This document shows positions 8,577 to 19,930 of a stretch of DNA of 64,000 nt, piece after piece. Made by a program: the position numbers and the translations under genes. Source of the stretch: Candidatus Nanopelagicales bacterium (GTDB taxonomy: Bacteria > Actinomycetota > Actinomycetes > S36-B12 > GCA-2699445); contig JBAOHO010000022.1 in the NCBI GenBank assembly GCA_037045355.1, positions 51,228-115,227 of the forward strand. The letters run 5' to 3'. The notes under the pieces are model-generated. The model saw only the letters and a program-made list of their open reading frames with translations, had not been told where the DNA came from and made no database searches. How positions within the stretch are numbered: position 1 is the stretch's first letter; each line of letters begins with the position of its first letter.

Positions 8577-10398
8577 GTGGAGCGTCGCCTTGGACCGTTC
8601 TGCCGTCCGCCCAGACGCCGCATGACTACGACGAAGAGATCAGTTTCGGACGCCGGGTTCACCCTCATGGAGTTGATCGTCTCCATGCTCATCTTGAGCC
8701 TCGTGATGATCGGTTTGACCGGCGTCTTCATCAGTTCGGCCAAGACAGTCGGCCAGGCCAAACAGCGACAACAGGCGACTGCCCTGGCGACCCAAACCCT
8801 TGAGCAACTGCGAGCGCTCCCGTATGACCTCATCGTTTCCGGTATCAACCAGACAACGACGGAGTTCGCGTCGGACATCCGAATCATCGACAAGGAGTCG
8901 ACGCCGCGGCTAGCACCCGCCGGGTCCAGCATCAACGAGGAACTGGTACTCAACTCCACTGGCACAACGGCGCCGCTGAGCCCCCATATGCAGGTCGATG
9001 ACGATTGAGAACACTACCTACACGATCGCGACCTACATCACCCAGGCAGATACTGAGCAGCCCGCCTATAACCTGACCGTGATCGTGACGTACGGAGTGA
9101 ACTCCACCGATGCGCAGAACTCCGTCATTGAACGATCGACGAGTTACTCGCCGACTGGGTGTCTCTCCACTTCGACTCATCCCTTCTCGGGCCCATGTCA
9201 GCCGTCGTTCAGCGCCCAGGCGGGAATCACTGCCGGGAGCATCTCATTGGTTCCAGCAGGTGGCGAGGAAGGCGCCGACACGCAACTACTTGAGGACTTC
9301 GGCGTTGATTCCGCATCACTCGACCTACCCATGCTGAGCTCGTCGATGACGGTGGAGCAGACCTCGCGCGTGTCAGCACTTGCCCAGACAACCGGAGTCC
9401 GGACTTCTGTAGCCGGGACTGAGGCGTCAAAGGGTGGCCTCAGCCAAGTGGCTGAGGGTGACACCGACCCTTCATCTGAAGTGGGCGAGGCCGAGACCTT
9501 CGCAATCGCTCCCACCGATCCTGGGGTCCTATCCCCAACCGCCGGCACTGCAGGAAGCATCACCTTGACGCCGAGTACCGCTGACGACGGCTCTGGGTCA
9601 GCTTCGGTGTCCGGGGGCAGTTCCTGTCAGGCGCCACCCTCCGGTTCGCTGGTCCCCGGATCCCAACCCTGCGGCTCTGCCACAGTGGCCACCGGGGGGT
9701 CACCCAGTTCGATGTCGCTGACGCTTGCCGGCCTACCGCGGACGCTGCCGGCGTTCAACCTCGCCGAGGTTTCTGCTTCAGGCAGCACAAGCCGTTCCCT
9801 TGTTGGTCAGTTCGTCAGTTCCACGAGCTTCTGCTCCGGCTCCTCCCCGAACTGCGCCGTGGCATCGGTCTCACGAACACTCGGAGAAGTGAAGGTGGGG
9901 GGGCTGCCCGACACCACCACGGGCGACACGGGTCCCACGGGATTCGATCAGGTGGTTCGGGTGAACGGACTCGTCGATCAGGCGGTAGCTGAGTCTGGGA
10001 TTGGGGCCCGAGAGCCATCCGCCAGTCGCACCGGGTCTCTGGAATTCTGGGACAGCGACACCGGCACCTACTCGACTGTGAGCCTGAACCAGACTCGGAA
10101 CGTCAGTGGAAGCGTGAGCCGGACCTACGCATCGAACGATGATCAGGGCGTGCGGATCGACATTGACTATGTCATCGCCGTGCAGCCACCTCAGGAGTCG
10201 CAAGACACCTCATGCACCGCTGCCGGCACGCGGTGCACGACCGAGGTCACATCCGCACCCACCGTGCGGGCCGACCTGCGCTATCGCGTTTTCGAGGTGG
10301 ACGGCTCAGAGTCCACGAACGTCACGTCATTCGCGGTCCTGGTCGACCTCGGCGGCATCTTGAGCCAGACCTCCTACGGGGCGAACCCTGATGCGTAA
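8577..10398 (+). CDS. Large PilV-like minor pilin (frameshifted at about 9000)
   Basis: A type IV prepilin-like protein split over two frames: 8577-9008 and 8998-10398. The first part carries the cleavage site G|FTLMELIVSMLILS and the hydrophobic helix. GTG 8577 fits a GGGAGG site at 8563-8568. The ATG at 8622 gives a more usual 12-residue leader but lacks a ribosome site. The second part opens with TTYTIATYITQA, which reads as the direct continuation, and one extra base near 8998-9005 would join them. The joined product is about 600 residues, far longer than a normal minor pilin. The extra mass is Ser/Thr/Gly-rich with paired cysteines (SSCQAPP...QPCG, FCSGSSPNCA). A role in adhesion at the pilus tip is inference. 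The stop overlaps the next start by 8 nt. Confidence 0.65.
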
Positions 10399-11068
10399 AC
10401 CGACACTTGTCGCTGAGGCCGGTGCCAAACGCACGGGTGCCGGTGATGCGGGCGTGACCCTTATCGAGTTGCTGATCACGATGGCCGTATTCTCGCTGGT
10501 CATCGGACTGATCTTCCAGGGCGTGATCACGGTCCAGCGCATGGCTGAGGAGTCCCGACGCGACGCCGAATCCGTGAGCCAGCTTCGCCAAGGATTAGCG
10601 ATCATCGACCGCCAGGTCAGGTCGGGCAATGTGCTCTACAGCCCAGGCGACGAAGACCAGGTCCTGTCCACCTGTGAGGGCACCGGAACCTCCGGTTCAT
10701 GCATGCGTGTCTACACGCAGGCGAACGGCGATGAGCGCTGCGTCCAATGGCAGGTGATCGCCGACGCCGACGCACCCGGCACCAGTGCCTTGCGCATGAG
10801 GAGTTGGAGTCCCACCTGGCAGACGGACGGGCTTACGACGGGTTGGTCGACCGTCTCGCGAGGATTGGTCAACCCGGGTGAGGGCAACTGGCCCTTCACT
10901 CTCCAAGGCGGGACAAGCGCTTTCGCCTCCCGACTTCTGGACGTCAATCTGGGGGCTGTGGATCTGAACGATCCGTCCGAGAGTGACGAACTCAGCGCGT
11001 CGATTTCCGGACGTAACACCAACTACGGGTATGACGCGGGTCGCTGCAGTCCTGCGCCGACAGCATGA
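10391..11068 (+). CDS. PilW-like minor prepilin
   Basis: A 225-residue protein with a long leader and a prepilin site G|VTLIELLITMAVFSLVIG, in which valine replaces the usual Phe at +1 and the glutamate at +5 is retained. A coiled segment (RRDAESVSQLRQGLAIIDRQVRSG) resembles the PilW/GspJ helix that continues from the pilin stem. The globular part has several cysteines (LSTCEG, SGSCMR, ERCVQW). It overlaps the large minor pilin upstream by 8 nt and the next gene's AUG region downstream, so it is part of the minor pilin operon that primes pilus assembly. Confidence 0.75.
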   Translation: MRKPTLVAEAGAKRTGAGDAGVTLIELLITMAVFSLVIGLIFQGVITVQRMAEESRRDAESVSQLRQGLAIIDRQVRSGNVLYSPGDEDQVLSTCEGTGTSGSCMRVYTQANGDERCVQWQVIADADAPGTSALRMRSWSPTWQTDGLTTGWSTVSRGLVNPGEGNWPFTLQGGTSAFASRLLDVNLGAVDLNDPSESDELSASISGRNTNYGYDAGRCSPAPTA

Positions 11069-11082
11069 AGGAGGGCCGTCGC

Positions 11083-12542
11083 ATGGCTGGTCACCGGATG
11101 CGTGAGGACTCTGGGGTTGCGCTCGTCGCCACGATGGGACTTGTGATGATGGTGGCAATCCTGATGATCACGATCGCGGCATTCGCGCTGCGCGAGGCGC
11201 GCCAATCGGGTCAGGATCGCCAACGGTCGTCAAGCGTCATGTCAGCGGAAGGGCAAGTCGACATCACGCTCGCGAAGATTCAAGGAACGGCGCGCGAGTC
11301 CCTACCGTGCGACGACACCGTCACCCAAACCGAAGCGCAGCCCGATGCGATCTCCGTTCAGACAGTGGTCACCTACTTCGATGGAGAAGCAGCCGCGACC
11401 TGCGAGGACGTCAGATCTGGTGCGGTCACGGTCGATCGCGCTCTGATCAAGTCAACGGCCACCAGCGCAGCTGTAGCGGACACCCGCCCCGCCCAACGCA
11501 CCGTCGAGGTCTTGGTCAACATGAATCCGACCATGGAGAACGGCTTGGACAAGGCGATCTTCGGCAACACCGGGATCACCCTCGCCAATCGGGCCCAGGT
11601 CTTTGGGCGAGATGGTGCTGCAGATGCCGACCTCTACACGAATGGGAACTTCGTGTGCAGCAACAATCAGCAGTTCTTCGGCAGTGTCGTTGCGCAGGGC
11701 AGTATCTGCTGGGTCCAACACGTGCACGTTCGAAGTCGACGCCTGGTCACGGACCGGATTCACGGCGTCCAATCCCGGTGTGACCGTGAAGGGGAAAGTG
11801 CAGGTCTCCGCCGGCAACGTGTCGATCGTGCGAAACGCCAAAGTGAATGGAGTCGTACGAGCCAGTGGATCGATCTCGTGGGACGGGACCTGCCCCAACG
11901 CCGCGAAGTGCTTCCCCTATTCGCAAGTTGAAGCGCCGCCCGCACAGTCTTTCCCCGTCCTGAACTGGAGCAACGAAACCCGGGCACTGTGGGCGGCTGC
12001 GGGGTACACGGGCTACTACGAGAACCACGACTGCAACGTGACTGGCGATGCGAACGGTCCAGGCCGGTGGCTTACTGACCAACTCCGACACGCCGACGAT
12101 CCTCAGAACCAACTGTCAGGTAGTAATCCAGACGAATGCCCAGGACATCCCACTGCGAAGCAATGTCGCGGTGTTCGCAAAGGGCGGGGTCCGATTCGCC
12201 AATTCACTTACATTCCGTTCAGACACTTCCGCAACCCGGAACCTCTATCTGATTCAGCCCTACAACGATGAGCCATCGCCGTGCACCAAGGATGGCATTG
12301 TCCTGGACAACAGAGTGACGATCGAAGACTCGGTCAACGTCTTGTTGTATTCCCCGTGCAACATTCGGAAAGCCAACAACACGGACCACTTCGGACAGAT
12401 CTATGCCGGAGGTGTTGCCCGGATCGACAACGCGTTGACGATGTACTACCGGCCCCTGCCGGTGTGGGGCGTCGAGGATCCCACCAGCAGTGTCAGGCAC
12501 TACACTCTGGACATTCTTTACAAGCGCGAGAACTACTCGTAG
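11083..12542 (+). CDS. PilX-like pilus assembly protein (two frameshifts)
   Basis: The start at 11083 is chosen because AAGGAGG lies 8 nt upstream; an in-frame ATG at 11065 overlaps the pilW-like stop. The N-terminus (GVALVATMGLVMMVAILMITIAAFAL) is the hydrophobic stem typical of PilX-type proteins. Three frames are used: the first to about 11712, the second (GSNTCTFEVDAW onward) to about 12070 and the third (TPTILRTNCQVVIQ onward) to 12542. One extra G in TGGGTCC near 11710 and one extra base near 12050-12075 would restore a single product of about 485 residues. The mature region is beta-rich (repeated NAKVNGVVRASGS and DNRVTIEDSVNVLL patterns), like bactofilin or adhesin-type helices. The function beyond pilus priming is not known. 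Confidence 0.6.
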
Positions 12543-12569
12543 CAGTGCACTTCCTCAGGAGGGGCGCGA

Positions 12570-13353
12570 GTGACGTTGGTAGAACTTGGCGTTGCCCTGG
12601 TGTTCGGGCTCGTGATCGGTTCGTTCCTGAACGTGGTCATCTGGCGCGTGCCCCGCGGGGAATCGATCGTCACCCCGGGATCAGGTTGCCCCTCGTGCGG
12701 TCACGAGATCCGCGCCTACGACAACATCCCCCTGCTGTCGTGGTTGATCCTGCGCGGCCGTTGTCGCGACTGCGGCGAACCGATCTCGCCGCGGTATCCG
12801 ATCGTCGAACTCACCACCGGCTTGCTGTTCGTGCTCATGACGTGGAACTTCGGCCTCAACTTGGGAACTGCCCGCCTACCTGTACTTCGCCGCTGTCGGG
12901 GTTGCTCTGGCGCTGATCGACCTCGACACCCGGCGCCTGCCTAACGTCATTGTCCTGCCGTCCTACGTCGTCGCCGGTCTACTGCTCTTGCTCCCAGCCA
13001 TCGTCGATGGTCGTTGGAACGACTACCTGAATGCCTGGCTGGGTGCCCTGGCGCTGTTCGCGTTCTACTTCCTCCTCGCGTTCGTCTATCCCGCGGGGAT
13101 GGGGTTCGGTGACGTCAAACTCGCCGGCGTCCTGGGGCTCTACCTGGGCTGGCTCGGATGGGGGCCACTCATCGTGGGCGCCTTCCTCGGATTCCTCCTC
13201 GGTGCCCTGGTCGGCGGCGGCCTCATGCTCGCCAAGCGAGCCGGACGCAAGACCGCGATTCCGTTCGGACCCTTCATGATCGCCGGCGCGCTGATCGCTG
13301 TCGTGTTCGGCCAATCGCTCGCTGACACCTACACCGGGACCCTGCTCGGATAA
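12570..13353 (+). CDS. pilD: Prepilin peptidase/N-methyltransferase (one frameshift)
   Basis: The A24 aspartic peptidase that cleaves and methylates the prepilins encoded just upstream. GTG 12570 has AGGAGG 5-8 nt before it. The zinc-binding CxxC pairs are present (CPSCGHEI and CRDCGEPI), as are the family start [16 protein letters not shown] and the catalytic GFGDVKL motif in the C-terminal half. The frame breaks in TTGGGAA at 12861-12866. After removal of one G the protein continues [23 protein letters not shown], which supplies the first catalytic Asp, and then joins the segment ending at 13353. The repaired length is about 260 residues, which is normal. As written in the window, the gene would give a truncated protein of 124 residues. 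Confidence 0.8.
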
Positions 13354-13505
13354 TCCGGACGAAACACCCAACTGCCCCGATCCCGACACCTCGTTTCAGA
13401 TCCTGGCGCGAGGTTCCGTTACCCGAGGAAGTAGAACAAATGTGGGAACGGGTGGACCGCAACCGTTCCGGACGGAATGCTGGTCCTTGAGCGCGGAGGT
13501 GAGAC

Positions 13506-14567
13506 ATGGGCGGACATAGCCGCATCGGTCTCGACATCTCCACGTCCTGCGTTCGAGCCGCGCAGATCTCTGTGCGCGACGGGGTCTTCCAGCTGGATCG
13601 CTTCGGTCAGATGCCGCTGCCCATCGGGGCCGTCGTCGAAGGCGAAGTACGCGACCCGCAGTTGGTCGGCACCGCCATCAAACACCTGTGGAAGCAGGGC
13701 AAGTTCAAGGGCAAGGACGTCTCGATCGGCATCTCCAGTCAACGGGTCGTCGTCAGGCTGATGGACCTGCCCTACGTGGCCCCCGAGGACCGGCGCAAGA
13801 GCCTGCCGATGATGGTCGGTGAACAAGTTCCCATGCCCGTCGACGAGGCGGTGCTCGACTTCGTACCCCTGGGCCAAGGAACCGGGGGAGAGGGCAACAC
13901 CCCCACCACCCACGGACTACTGGTTGCCGCCGCCGAGGACGCCATCCTGCGCGCCATCCAGGCGGCCGAGATCGGCGGCCTGAAGGTCATCGATGTCGAT
14001 CTGACCCCCTTCGCACTGGTCCGCGCCCTGGTAAGAGCCGACCCGCTCGGGATGTCGACCGAAACCGAGGCTGTCGTCGACATCGGAGCGACCACCACCA
14101 ATCTCGTGGTCCACGTCAACGGCATCCCACAGTTCGTGCGCATCCTCATGATGGGTGGCCAGAACGTCACCGAACGCCTCATCGAGCAACTCGGCGTGAA
14201 CCTGCCCACCGCCGAATCCCTCAAGCGTGAGAACTCGATCAGTGACTCCGATGCAACGCCCGACTCGCCCGTCGGCATCATGGGCGACGTGATCGGGCAG
14301 CTGATCGACGAGATCCGCGGATCGCTGGACTACTACCTGGCAACGAGCAGCGTCGACCGGATCGACCGCATCGTCCTGACCGGCGGCGGCTCCTTGGTGC
14401 CCGGTTTCGAAGAACGACTCGAAACCGCGACGGGTCTGCCCGTGCGTCGCGGCATGGCCTTGACCACCCTTGGGCCCGGCAGCAGCGGACTCACCCCTGA
14501 CCACCTATCCTTCGCCGATCCCCTGGCAGCAGCTGCCGTCGGCCTGGCAATCTGGGACGACGCATGA
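13506..14567 (+). CDS. pilM: Type IV pilus assembly protein PilM
   Basis: A 353-residue actin-like ATPase of the PilMNOP inner-membrane platform. It has the phosphate-1 motif (RIGLDISTSCVRAAQI), the SHS2-type insert, the phosphate-2 region VDIGATTTNLVVH and the adenosine motif VLTGGGSLVPGF. A GGAGGTGA ribosome site precedes the ATG. In known systems PilM sits in the cytoplasm and binds the N-terminal tail of PilN, the next gene, which overlaps it by 4 nt (ATGA). The length is normal for the family. About 150 nt separate it from pilD, enough for a separate promoter. Confidence 0.9.
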   Translation: MGGHSRIGLDISTSCVRAAQISVRDGVFQLDRFGQMPLPIGAVVEGEVRDPQLVGTAIKHLWKQGKFKGKDVSIGISSQRVVVRLMDLPYVAPEDRRKSLPMMVGEQVPMPVDEAVLDFVPLGQGTGGEGNTPTTHGLLVAAAEDAILRAIQAAEIGGLKVIDVDLTPFALVRALVRADPLGMSTETEAVVDIGATTTNLVVHVNGIPQFVRILMMGGQNVTERLIEQLGVNLPTAESLKRENSISDSDATPDSPVGIMGDVIGQLIDEIRGSLDYYLATSSVDRIDRIVLTGGGSLVPGFEERLETATGLPVRRGMALTTLGPGSSGLTPDHLSFADPLAAAAVGLAIWDDA

Positions 14568-15373
14568 ATCTGACAGTTCGCCGCACCAAGACCGAAGCGG
14601 AAGCCCCGACAACCGTTGAGACCGTCGACCTGGTCGACGAGCGACCGTTCCCCGGTTACGTGCGGGTCAATCTCATCCCCGAATCCATCCGGACCCGCCA
14701 GCGGGTCGCACGGATCAGGCGCTGGATCATCGTCCTGCTCGTGCTGGTCGTCCTGATCCTCGGAGCACTGTTCTTCCTCGCGCAGCGCGACATCGCCGCC
14801 GCCGAACAGCGCCTCGCGGTCGCGCAGACCGAACAGATCCAGTTACAGGGCCAGGTCGCCCAGTACGCCGAAGTACCTGCCGTGTTCGCCGTGGCGAGCA
14901 GAGGGCAGGAAGCGCTCACCACCGCGATGTCCCGCGAGGTCCGATGGGCGTTCCTGCTCAACCAGCTGTCGTTCTCCACACCCGCCGGGGTGACGCTGGA
15001 CTCCGTCTCCGGCGCGCTGACCGAAGGCGGACCGGTGCTCGACAGCCCCGGCGGGGTGCTGCCGCCGAAGGAGTCCGTCGGGACCATGACGTTCTCCGGT
15101 ACCGGCTCGGCCTTCAGCGAGGTCGCCGCGTGGCTCGACTCGCTCGAGACTCTGCAGGACTACGCCTATCCGTTCCTCACCAACTCCTCCAAGGCCACCG
15201 GCACCGGCACTGGCTCCGGGCAGAACATCTCGTGGGAATCCAACGCCGATCTGAGCCGCAATGCGCTGTCCGGTCGCTACGGAACACCGCCGCCGGCCAC
15301 GACCGAAGCTGACGGTGGCACCACAACACCGAGTGCTCCCAGCCCAGCGCCTGTCCCGCAGCCGGGGGGCTGA
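14564..15373 (+). CDS. pilN: Type IV pilus assembly protein PilN
   Basis: A 269-residue bitopic membrane protein. The cytoplasmic tail contains YVRVNLIPES, the form of the PilM-binding motif (consensus xNLLP) seen in the family. One transmembrane helix follows at about residues 48-68 (WIIVLLVLVVLILGALFFLA), then a coiled coil (AAAEQRLAVAQTEQIQLQGQ) and a ferredoxin-like periplasmic domain. The tail after residue 240 is Pro/Thr-rich and low complexity. It overlaps pilM by 4 nt and is separated from pilO by only 3 nt, so the three are one operon that builds the alignment complex. Confidence 0.85.
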   Translation: MNLTVRRTKTEAEAPTTVETVDLVDERPFPGYVRVNLIPESIRTRQRVARIRRWIIVLLVLVVLILGALFFLAQRDIAAAEQRLAVAQTEQIQLQGQVAQYAEVPAVFAVASRGQEALTTAMSREVRWAFLLNQLSFSTPAGVTLDSVSGALTEGGPVLDSPGGVLPPKESVGTMTFSGTGSAFSEVAAWLDSLETLQDYAYPFLTNSSKATGTGTGSGQNISWESNADLSRNALSGRYGTPPPATTEADGGTTTPSAPSPAPVPQPGG

Positions 15374-15376
15374 CCC

Positions 15377-16135
15377 ATGACCGCGGAGCGCAAGTGGCTC
15401 TTCGGCGGGATCGCCGCCGTCATCTTGGTGTTTCTGCTGGGCTTCTTCCTGCTCGTCAACCCAGCGCGCAACCAAGCCGCGGCCATCAACGAACAAGCGC
15501 AACAGACCGAAGAGAACAACCTGCGCCTGCGGGCCAAACTCGTGCAACTGGAACAACAGTCCGCCGAGGTGCCCGCGAAACTCGACGAGATCGAATCCGT
15601 CGAGGCCAAGATGCCGGCCGAGGTCAAACAGCCGGAACTGGTCCGCTCCATCGAGACCGAAGCGCAAGCAGCGGGTGTGGACCTGACCGGGATCGCGCCG
15701 TCGGAACCGGTCGAACTGGAAGGCTCGAGCACCCCCATCGTCGTCCTGCCCATGGCCATCACGGCCGAAGGTCCCTACTCGAACATCAAGACGTTCGTCG
15801 ACAACATGGAGCGGATCGAGCGTGCGTTCCTGATCAACACCGTGGACGTCACCAGCGCCGACCGGGTGGACAGCTACACCCTCACTCTCAACGGGGACTT
15901 CTTCTCGCTCCCCGAGGGCACGCTGGCCCTGCCCGGTTCAGAGCCGACACCCACCGACGAGCCCACCGCACCGAACCCGACGAGTTCGGGGCAGTCCCCG
16001 GTGCCTTCGCCGACACCGTCTGCTGCTGTGCCGACGGCGGCACCGACAGCCCCACGCTCCGGCACCCCCGCTCCCACGGTGTCGGGCCTGCCGACCACGG
16101 CCCCGACTGCCAAGACATCACCCTCGGTGGCCTGA
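15377..16135 (+). CDS. pilO: Type IV pilus assembly protein PilO
   Basis: A 252-residue inner-membrane protein that forms a heterodimer with PilN. It has a short cytoplasmic start, one transmembrane segment (LFGGIAAVILVFLLGFFLLV), a coiled coil (INEQAQQTEENNLRLRAKLVQLEQQ) and a compact extracytoplasmic domain with the PIVVLPMAITAEGPY strand pattern of the family. The last 70 residues are a Pro/Thr/Ser-rich tail, longer than in the proteobacterial proteins. No pilP, pilQ, pilB, pilC or pilT gene is seen in the window. An outer-membrane secretin would not be expected in an actinobacterium. Confidence 0.85.
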   Translation: MTAERKWLFGGIAAVILVFLLGFFLLVNPARNQAAAINEQAQQTEENNLRLRAKLVQLEQQSAEVPAKLDEIESVEAKMPAEVKQPELVRSIETEAQAAGVDLTGIAPSEPVELEGSSTPIVVLPMAITAEGPYSNIKTFVDNMERIERAFLINTVDVTSADRVDSYTLTLNGDFFSLPEGTLALPGSEPTPTDEPTAPNPTSSGQSPVPSPTPSAAVPTAAPTAPRSGTPAPTVSGLPTTAPTAKTSPSVA

Positions 16136-16140
16136 TCTCG

Positions 16141-16645
16141 TCAGGCGTCGTGAGTGATCGCCCACTCGCCGTCGGAGACGCACCACAGCAGCGGGCACCG
16201 CACCATATGGCGGTGGTGCCACCCCATTGGCGAAGTCCAACACCTCGATCCGATCGGGCACCAGTCGCATCAAGATGTAGCCGTCGTCCGGCCCGGCGGG
16301 GAAGTACTGCGTCCAGTCGGAACGCCACAGCCGCCGCCTCGTCTCGAGGTCGTCGACGAGCCCGACCCGACCGGACAGGGACGCATAGGCCGAGCCATCC
16401 GCGGACTGGAAAGTGGCCGTTGCCTGCGCGTCGTGGGCCATGTCCGCGATCTTGCGGCTGCTCGGGCTCGTGCCGAACCACAAGGTGAGATCAGGGTCCA
16501 CCGGAAACGGCTGCATGACCCGCGCGTGGATCCAGTCGTCTGCGCCGGTCGTCGTCAGCACACACAGCGCTACGTCTCGTGTGAGCCGCTGCGCGACTTC
16601 GAGCACCTGCGTCGGCTGGAGGTCCGCACCCGTCGATCCACTCAT
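16141..16645 (-). CDS. Pyridoxamine 5'-phosphate oxidase-like (general stress 26-type) protein, one frameshift
   Basis: A split-barrel flavin-binding protein of about 167 residues, related to the general stress protein 26/PNPOx-like family (segments WIHARVMQPFPVDPDLTLWFGTS, then ATATFQSADGSAYASLSGRVGLV). The frame as written runs on to 16118 and would overlap pilO. A one-base shift near 16196-16206 instead yields the ending PLLWCVSDGEWAITHDA and a stop at 16141, which matches the family's C-terminus and leaves a normal convergent gap to pilO. It probably binds FMN or F420. The substrate is not known. Confidence 0.7.
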
Positions 16646-16726
16646 GTCGCGAGATTACCGACGAGTGCCGTCAGGTCGCGCATCCGAGTTCCGCGCAGAA
16701 CCAGCACTGGTGCGACAATCTGAGCC

Positions 16727-17905
16727 ATGCTGCGTTGGTTGACTGCCGGGGAATCTCATGGCCCGGCGCTGGTCGCGATTCTTGAAGGACTGCCCGCCGG
16801 CGTCGAGGTCACCTCCGCCGACATCGCCTCTCATCTGGCCCGCCGCCGGCTGGGTGCCGGGCGAGGCGCGCGCATGAAGTTCGAAGCGGACGAGGTCGAG
16901 ATCCTCGGCGGCATCCGGCACGGCCTCACCATGGGTGGCCCCATCGCCATCAGAGTCGGCAACAGCGAGTGGGCCAAGTGGACGACGGTCATGTCAGCGG
17001 ATCCGGTCGATCCCGACGAGTTGGCCGGGTTGGCCCGCAACGCCCCCTTGACTCGGCCCCGCCCCGGTCACGCTGACCTGGCGGGAATGCAGAAGTACGG
17101 CTTCGACGACATCCGTCCCGTCCTCGAACGGGCCAGCGCCCGCGAGACCGCTGCCCGGGTCGCGCTCGGCGCGGTGGCCCGGGAGTTCCTGCGCCAGGTC
17201 GGCGGCATCGAGATCGTCAGCCACGTCGTGGAACTCGGCGCCGCCCGCACCACCAGCGAAATCCTCCCGACCGCTGCAGATGTGGTGGCCCTGGACGCCG
17301 ACCCGGTGCGCTGCCTCGACGTCGCGGCCAGTGCCGAGATGCAGGCCGAGATCCAATCGGCGTTCAAGGACGGTGACACCCTGGGCGGAGTCGTCGAGGT
17401 CGTCGTCCACGGATTGCCGCCCGGCATCGGCTCCTACACCCATTGGGACCGTCGCCTGGACTCCCGCATCGCGGGCGCGCTCATGGGCATCCAAGCCATC
17501 AAAGGCGTCGAGTTCGGCGCGGGGTTCACCTTGGCCCGGACCCGCGGATCAGCGGCACAGGACGAGATCGTCAGTCAGGACGGCGCCCTGCGCCGCACCT
17601 CGGGGAAGTCCGGAGGCGTGGAGGGGGGCATGTCCACCGGCGAGATCATGACCGTGCGCGCGGCCATGAAGCCGATCTCCACTGTGCCCAAGGCGCTGCG
17701 AACCGTTGATGTCACCACCGGCGAGTCCGCCGCGGCAATCAACCAGCGCTCCGACGTGTGCGCGGTGCCCGCTGCCGGTGTCGTCGCCGAGGCGATGGTC
17801 GCGCTCACCGTTGCTGACACGTTCCTGGACAAGTTCGGCGGGGACTCGCTGGCGGAATCACGGCGCAACCTGCAGTCGTACCGGGACACCTTGGTCGTGC
17901 GCTGA
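16727..17905 (+). CDS. aroC: Chorismate synthase
   Basis: A 392-residue enzyme that converts 5-enolpyruvylshikimate 3-phosphate to chorismate using reduced FMN. The N-terminal signature [20 protein letters not shown], the [14 protein letters not shown] loop and the C-terminal signature with [15 protein letters not shown] are intact. The length is normal. The ATG at 16727 begins directly with the conserved motif. The stop overlaps the aroK start by 1 nt (TGATG), which opens the aroC-aroK-aroB-aroQ operon, an order common in actinobacteria. Confidence 0.95.
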   Translation: MLRWLTAGESHGPALVAILEGLPAGVEVTSADIASHLARRRLGAGRGARMKFEADEVEILGGIRHGLTMGGPIAIRVGNSEWAKWTTVMSADPVDPDELAGLARNAPLTRPRPGHADLAGMQKYGFDDIRPVLERASARETAARVALGAVAREFLRQVGGIEIVSHVVELGAARTTSEILPTAADVVALDADPVRCLDVAASAEMQAEIQSAFKDGDTLGGVVEVVVHGLPPGIGSYTHWDRRLDSRIAGALMGIQAIKGVEFGAGFTLARTRGSAAQDEIVSQDGALRRTSGKSGGVEGGMSTGEIMTVRAAMKPISTVPKALRTVDVTTGESAAAINQRSDVCAVPAAGVVAEAMVALTVADTFLDKFGGDSLAESRRNLQSYRDTLVVR

Positions 17906-18414
17906 TGGCTCCCCGGGTCGTTCTGGTCGGCCCACCGGGATCGGGCAAGAGCACGGTCGGGCCGATCCTCGCGCAACTGCTCGACGTGTCGTTCCGTGAC
18001 ACGGATGACGATGTGGCCGTCTGCGGCCGGGATGCCGCTACCGGAGATCTTCGTCGCCGAAGGTGAGCAGGGTTTCCGCGACCGTGAGCGAACCGCCATC
18101 GAACGCGCCCTGACAAAAGCCGACGGCGTCGTCAGTCTCGGCGGGGGAGCCATCGAGAGCGACGAAGTGCGCGCGAACCTGGCGGATCTGCTCGTCGTCT
18201 ACCTCACGGTCAGTTCGAGTGAGGCAGCCAAGCGCGTGGGGATCGACGGGCCCCGACCTTTGATGTTGGGCAATGTCCGCACCACCTGGAGTCGGATGCT
18301 GCACCGCCGCGAACCTCTCTACTCGTCGGTCGCTACCGTGTCGATCGCGACCGACGATCGGGACCCAGCCGACATCGCTGCGGACATCGTGTCGGCACTG
18401 GACAGGAGGCAACC

Positions 18415-18418
<4 letters not shown>
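17905..18418 (+). CDS. aroK: Shikimate kinase (one frameshift)
   Basis: The enzyme phosphorylates shikimate at the 3-hydroxyl. The P-loop [10 protein letters not shown] and the DTDDD metal/substrate motif are in the first frame from ATG 17905. GGGAIES (the substrate-binding GGG motif) and the lid RPLMLGN are in the second, which runs to 18418. A single extra base at about 18015-18030 separates them. Removing it gives [20 protein letters not shown], which follows the family alignment well, for a normal length of about 170 residues. The gene is coupled to aroC (1-nt overlap) and aroB (4-nt GTGA overlap). As written it would be truncated. Confidence 0.85.

Positions 18419-19929
<1,511 letters not shown>

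Positions 19930-19930
<1 letters not shown>

Noticed and set aside
8998..10398. Independent secreted protein gene downstream of the pilV-like fragment
   Set aside because: It lacks its own signal peptide and ribosome site, and its first residues continue the pilin sequence after a one-base shift.
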